Positions 63,518 through 64,000 of a DNA stretch of 64,000 nt are shown in pieces. Every line of letters starts with the position of its first letter. The first letter of the stretch is position 1. The stretch covers positions 1 to 64,000 of the forward strand of contig NZ_JACZFR010000017.1 in the NCBI RefSeq assembly GCF_014904815.1. The letters are read 5' to 3'. The notes under the pieces were generated by a model. That model was not told where the DNA came from. It saw only the letters and a list, made by a program, of their open reading frames with translations, and searched no databases. The position numbers and the translations under genes were made by a program. The stretch is from Microbulbifer taiwanensis (GTDB lineage Bacteria > Pseudomonadota > Gammaproteobacteria > Pseudomonadales > Cellvibrionaceae).

Positions 63518-64000
63518 TTATTCGGGCTCCACGTGCAGTGTTAGCCCCCGCTGTTCCACCACTCTTACCCGCTGCCCCGGCTGCACTGGCGAGTCGCAGT
63601 GCGCTTGCCAGATTTCACCGCGCAGGTGCACCAGCACCTCGCCATCCTGGACTTCACTGACCACCGCGGTGCACCCCTCCAGGGCCTTTTCTATGACCGG
63701 TCGCGGCTTGCGCAGGCTCTTGCCCACCGCCAGCAGTATCCCCAGCAGCGCCAGGCCGCTGACGCCAGCGATGGCACCGATCAGTTTGCGCGACACCTGC
63801 ATGCCCGGCACGTCCGTATCGATCAGCATCATCGAGCCGATCACCAGCGCAATTACACCGCCGATGCCGAGGGCGCCAAAGCTGGGCATAAACACTTCCG
63901 CCACTATCAGCAGTGCGCCGACAATAATCAGCGCCAGCCCGGCGTAGTTGACCGGCAGCACCTGCAGCGCATAGAAGGCCAGCAGCAGGCAGATAATGCC
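63518..64000 (-). CDS. nfeD: NfeD family membrane protein, 3' part (gene runs off the window)
   Basis: The last ~160 residues of an NfeD-type protein. It has membrane helices ([63 protein letters not shown]) and a C-terminal OB-fold ([43 protein letters not shown]). The frame stays open to the edge, and the residues there ([12 protein letters not shown]) match long NfeD proteins. The missing 5' part probably encodes a ClpP-like serine protease domain. It lies 40 bp before the slipin gene; nfeD-slipin pairs are conserved. Confidence 0.88.
   Translation of the reverse strand, partial: GIICLLLAFYALQVLPVNYAGLALIIVGALLIVAEVFMPSFGALGIGGVIALVIGSMMLIDTDVPGMQVSRKLIGAIAGVSGLALLGILLAVGKSLRKPRPVIEKALEGCTAVVSEVQDGEVLVHLRGEIWQAHCDSPVQPGQRVRVVEQRGLTLHVEPE

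Overview
The window reads as chromosomal DNA of a GC-rich (about 60 %), aerobic, marine-type gammaproteobacterium. The core block iscR-iscS-iscU-iscA-hscB-hscA-fdx-iscX-ndk-rlmN-pilF-rodZ-ispG-hisS-yfgM-bamB-der has the order seen in Pseudomonas, Cellvibrionales (Microbulbifer-like) and relatives. polB (DNA polymerase II), YqcC, NhaC and a DUF3549 protein fit the same group. The genus is inference, not proven. No rRNA, tRNA, CRISPR array, integrase or transposase gene was recognised.

Layout. 1-2.3 kb: a membrane-anchored transglutaminase-like protein behind an unrecognised exported, rhodanese-like protein. 2.3-7.1 kb: polB with a LexA-type operator, convergent and overlapping with trmO, then gabD. 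7.1-23.1 kb: the minus-strand core block (der to iscR) with an IscR-type promoter at its head. 23.3-25.0 kb: divergent trmJ and suhB. 25.2-29.6 kb: three exported proteins (LVIVD/GEVED/P-domain protein, YtkA/FixH-like protein, di-haem MauG/CcpA-type cytochrome). 29.9-35.1 kb: two signalling proteins (MASE1-PAS-GGDEF-EAL and a PAS histidine kinase with a degenerate receiver). 35.7-36.9 kb: fatty acid desaturase. 37.0-40.3 kb: a three-gene module of retropepsin-like lipoprotein, 7TM inactive transglutaminase and ATP-grasp ligase. 40.8-50.4 kb: a nine-gene kynurenine / 3-hydroxyanthranilate catabolic operon. 50.4-64 kb: yqcC, dinG, an acyltransferase, nhaC, DUF3549, a small lipoprotein, pgi, a serine hydrolase, an ArsR-like regulator, marC, a slipin and the 3' part of nfeD.

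The most distinctive region is the kynurenine operon. Kynurenine formamidase-like cyclase, kynurenine 3-monooxygenase, kynureninase, 3-hydroxyanthranilate dioxygenase, ACMS decarboxylase, aminomuconate semialdehyde dehydrogenase and a RidA-type aminomuconate deaminase form an almost complete route from N-formylkynurenine to 4-oxalocrotonate. Tryptophan 2,3-dioxygenase and the usual meta-pathway genes after 4-oxalocrotonate are not here. In their place the operon starts with a thiamine-diphosphate enzyme of the decarboxylase/acetolactate synthase type and an SDR-fold protein lacking the YxxxK catalytic pair. A non-standard lower pathway is a reasonable, untested, inference.

Intergenic DNA is unusually rich in several families of short inverted repeats: a CCCGCAAGCGGG REP-like type, a GTAGGAGCGGCC type, a TGCGGAATG type whose copies begin exactly at stop codons, a CATTCCGGCGCAGGCCGGAATG type, and a 164-bp palindromic MITE-like element. 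They sit between genes of the core operons, and one appears to have become part of the 5' end of a coding sequence.
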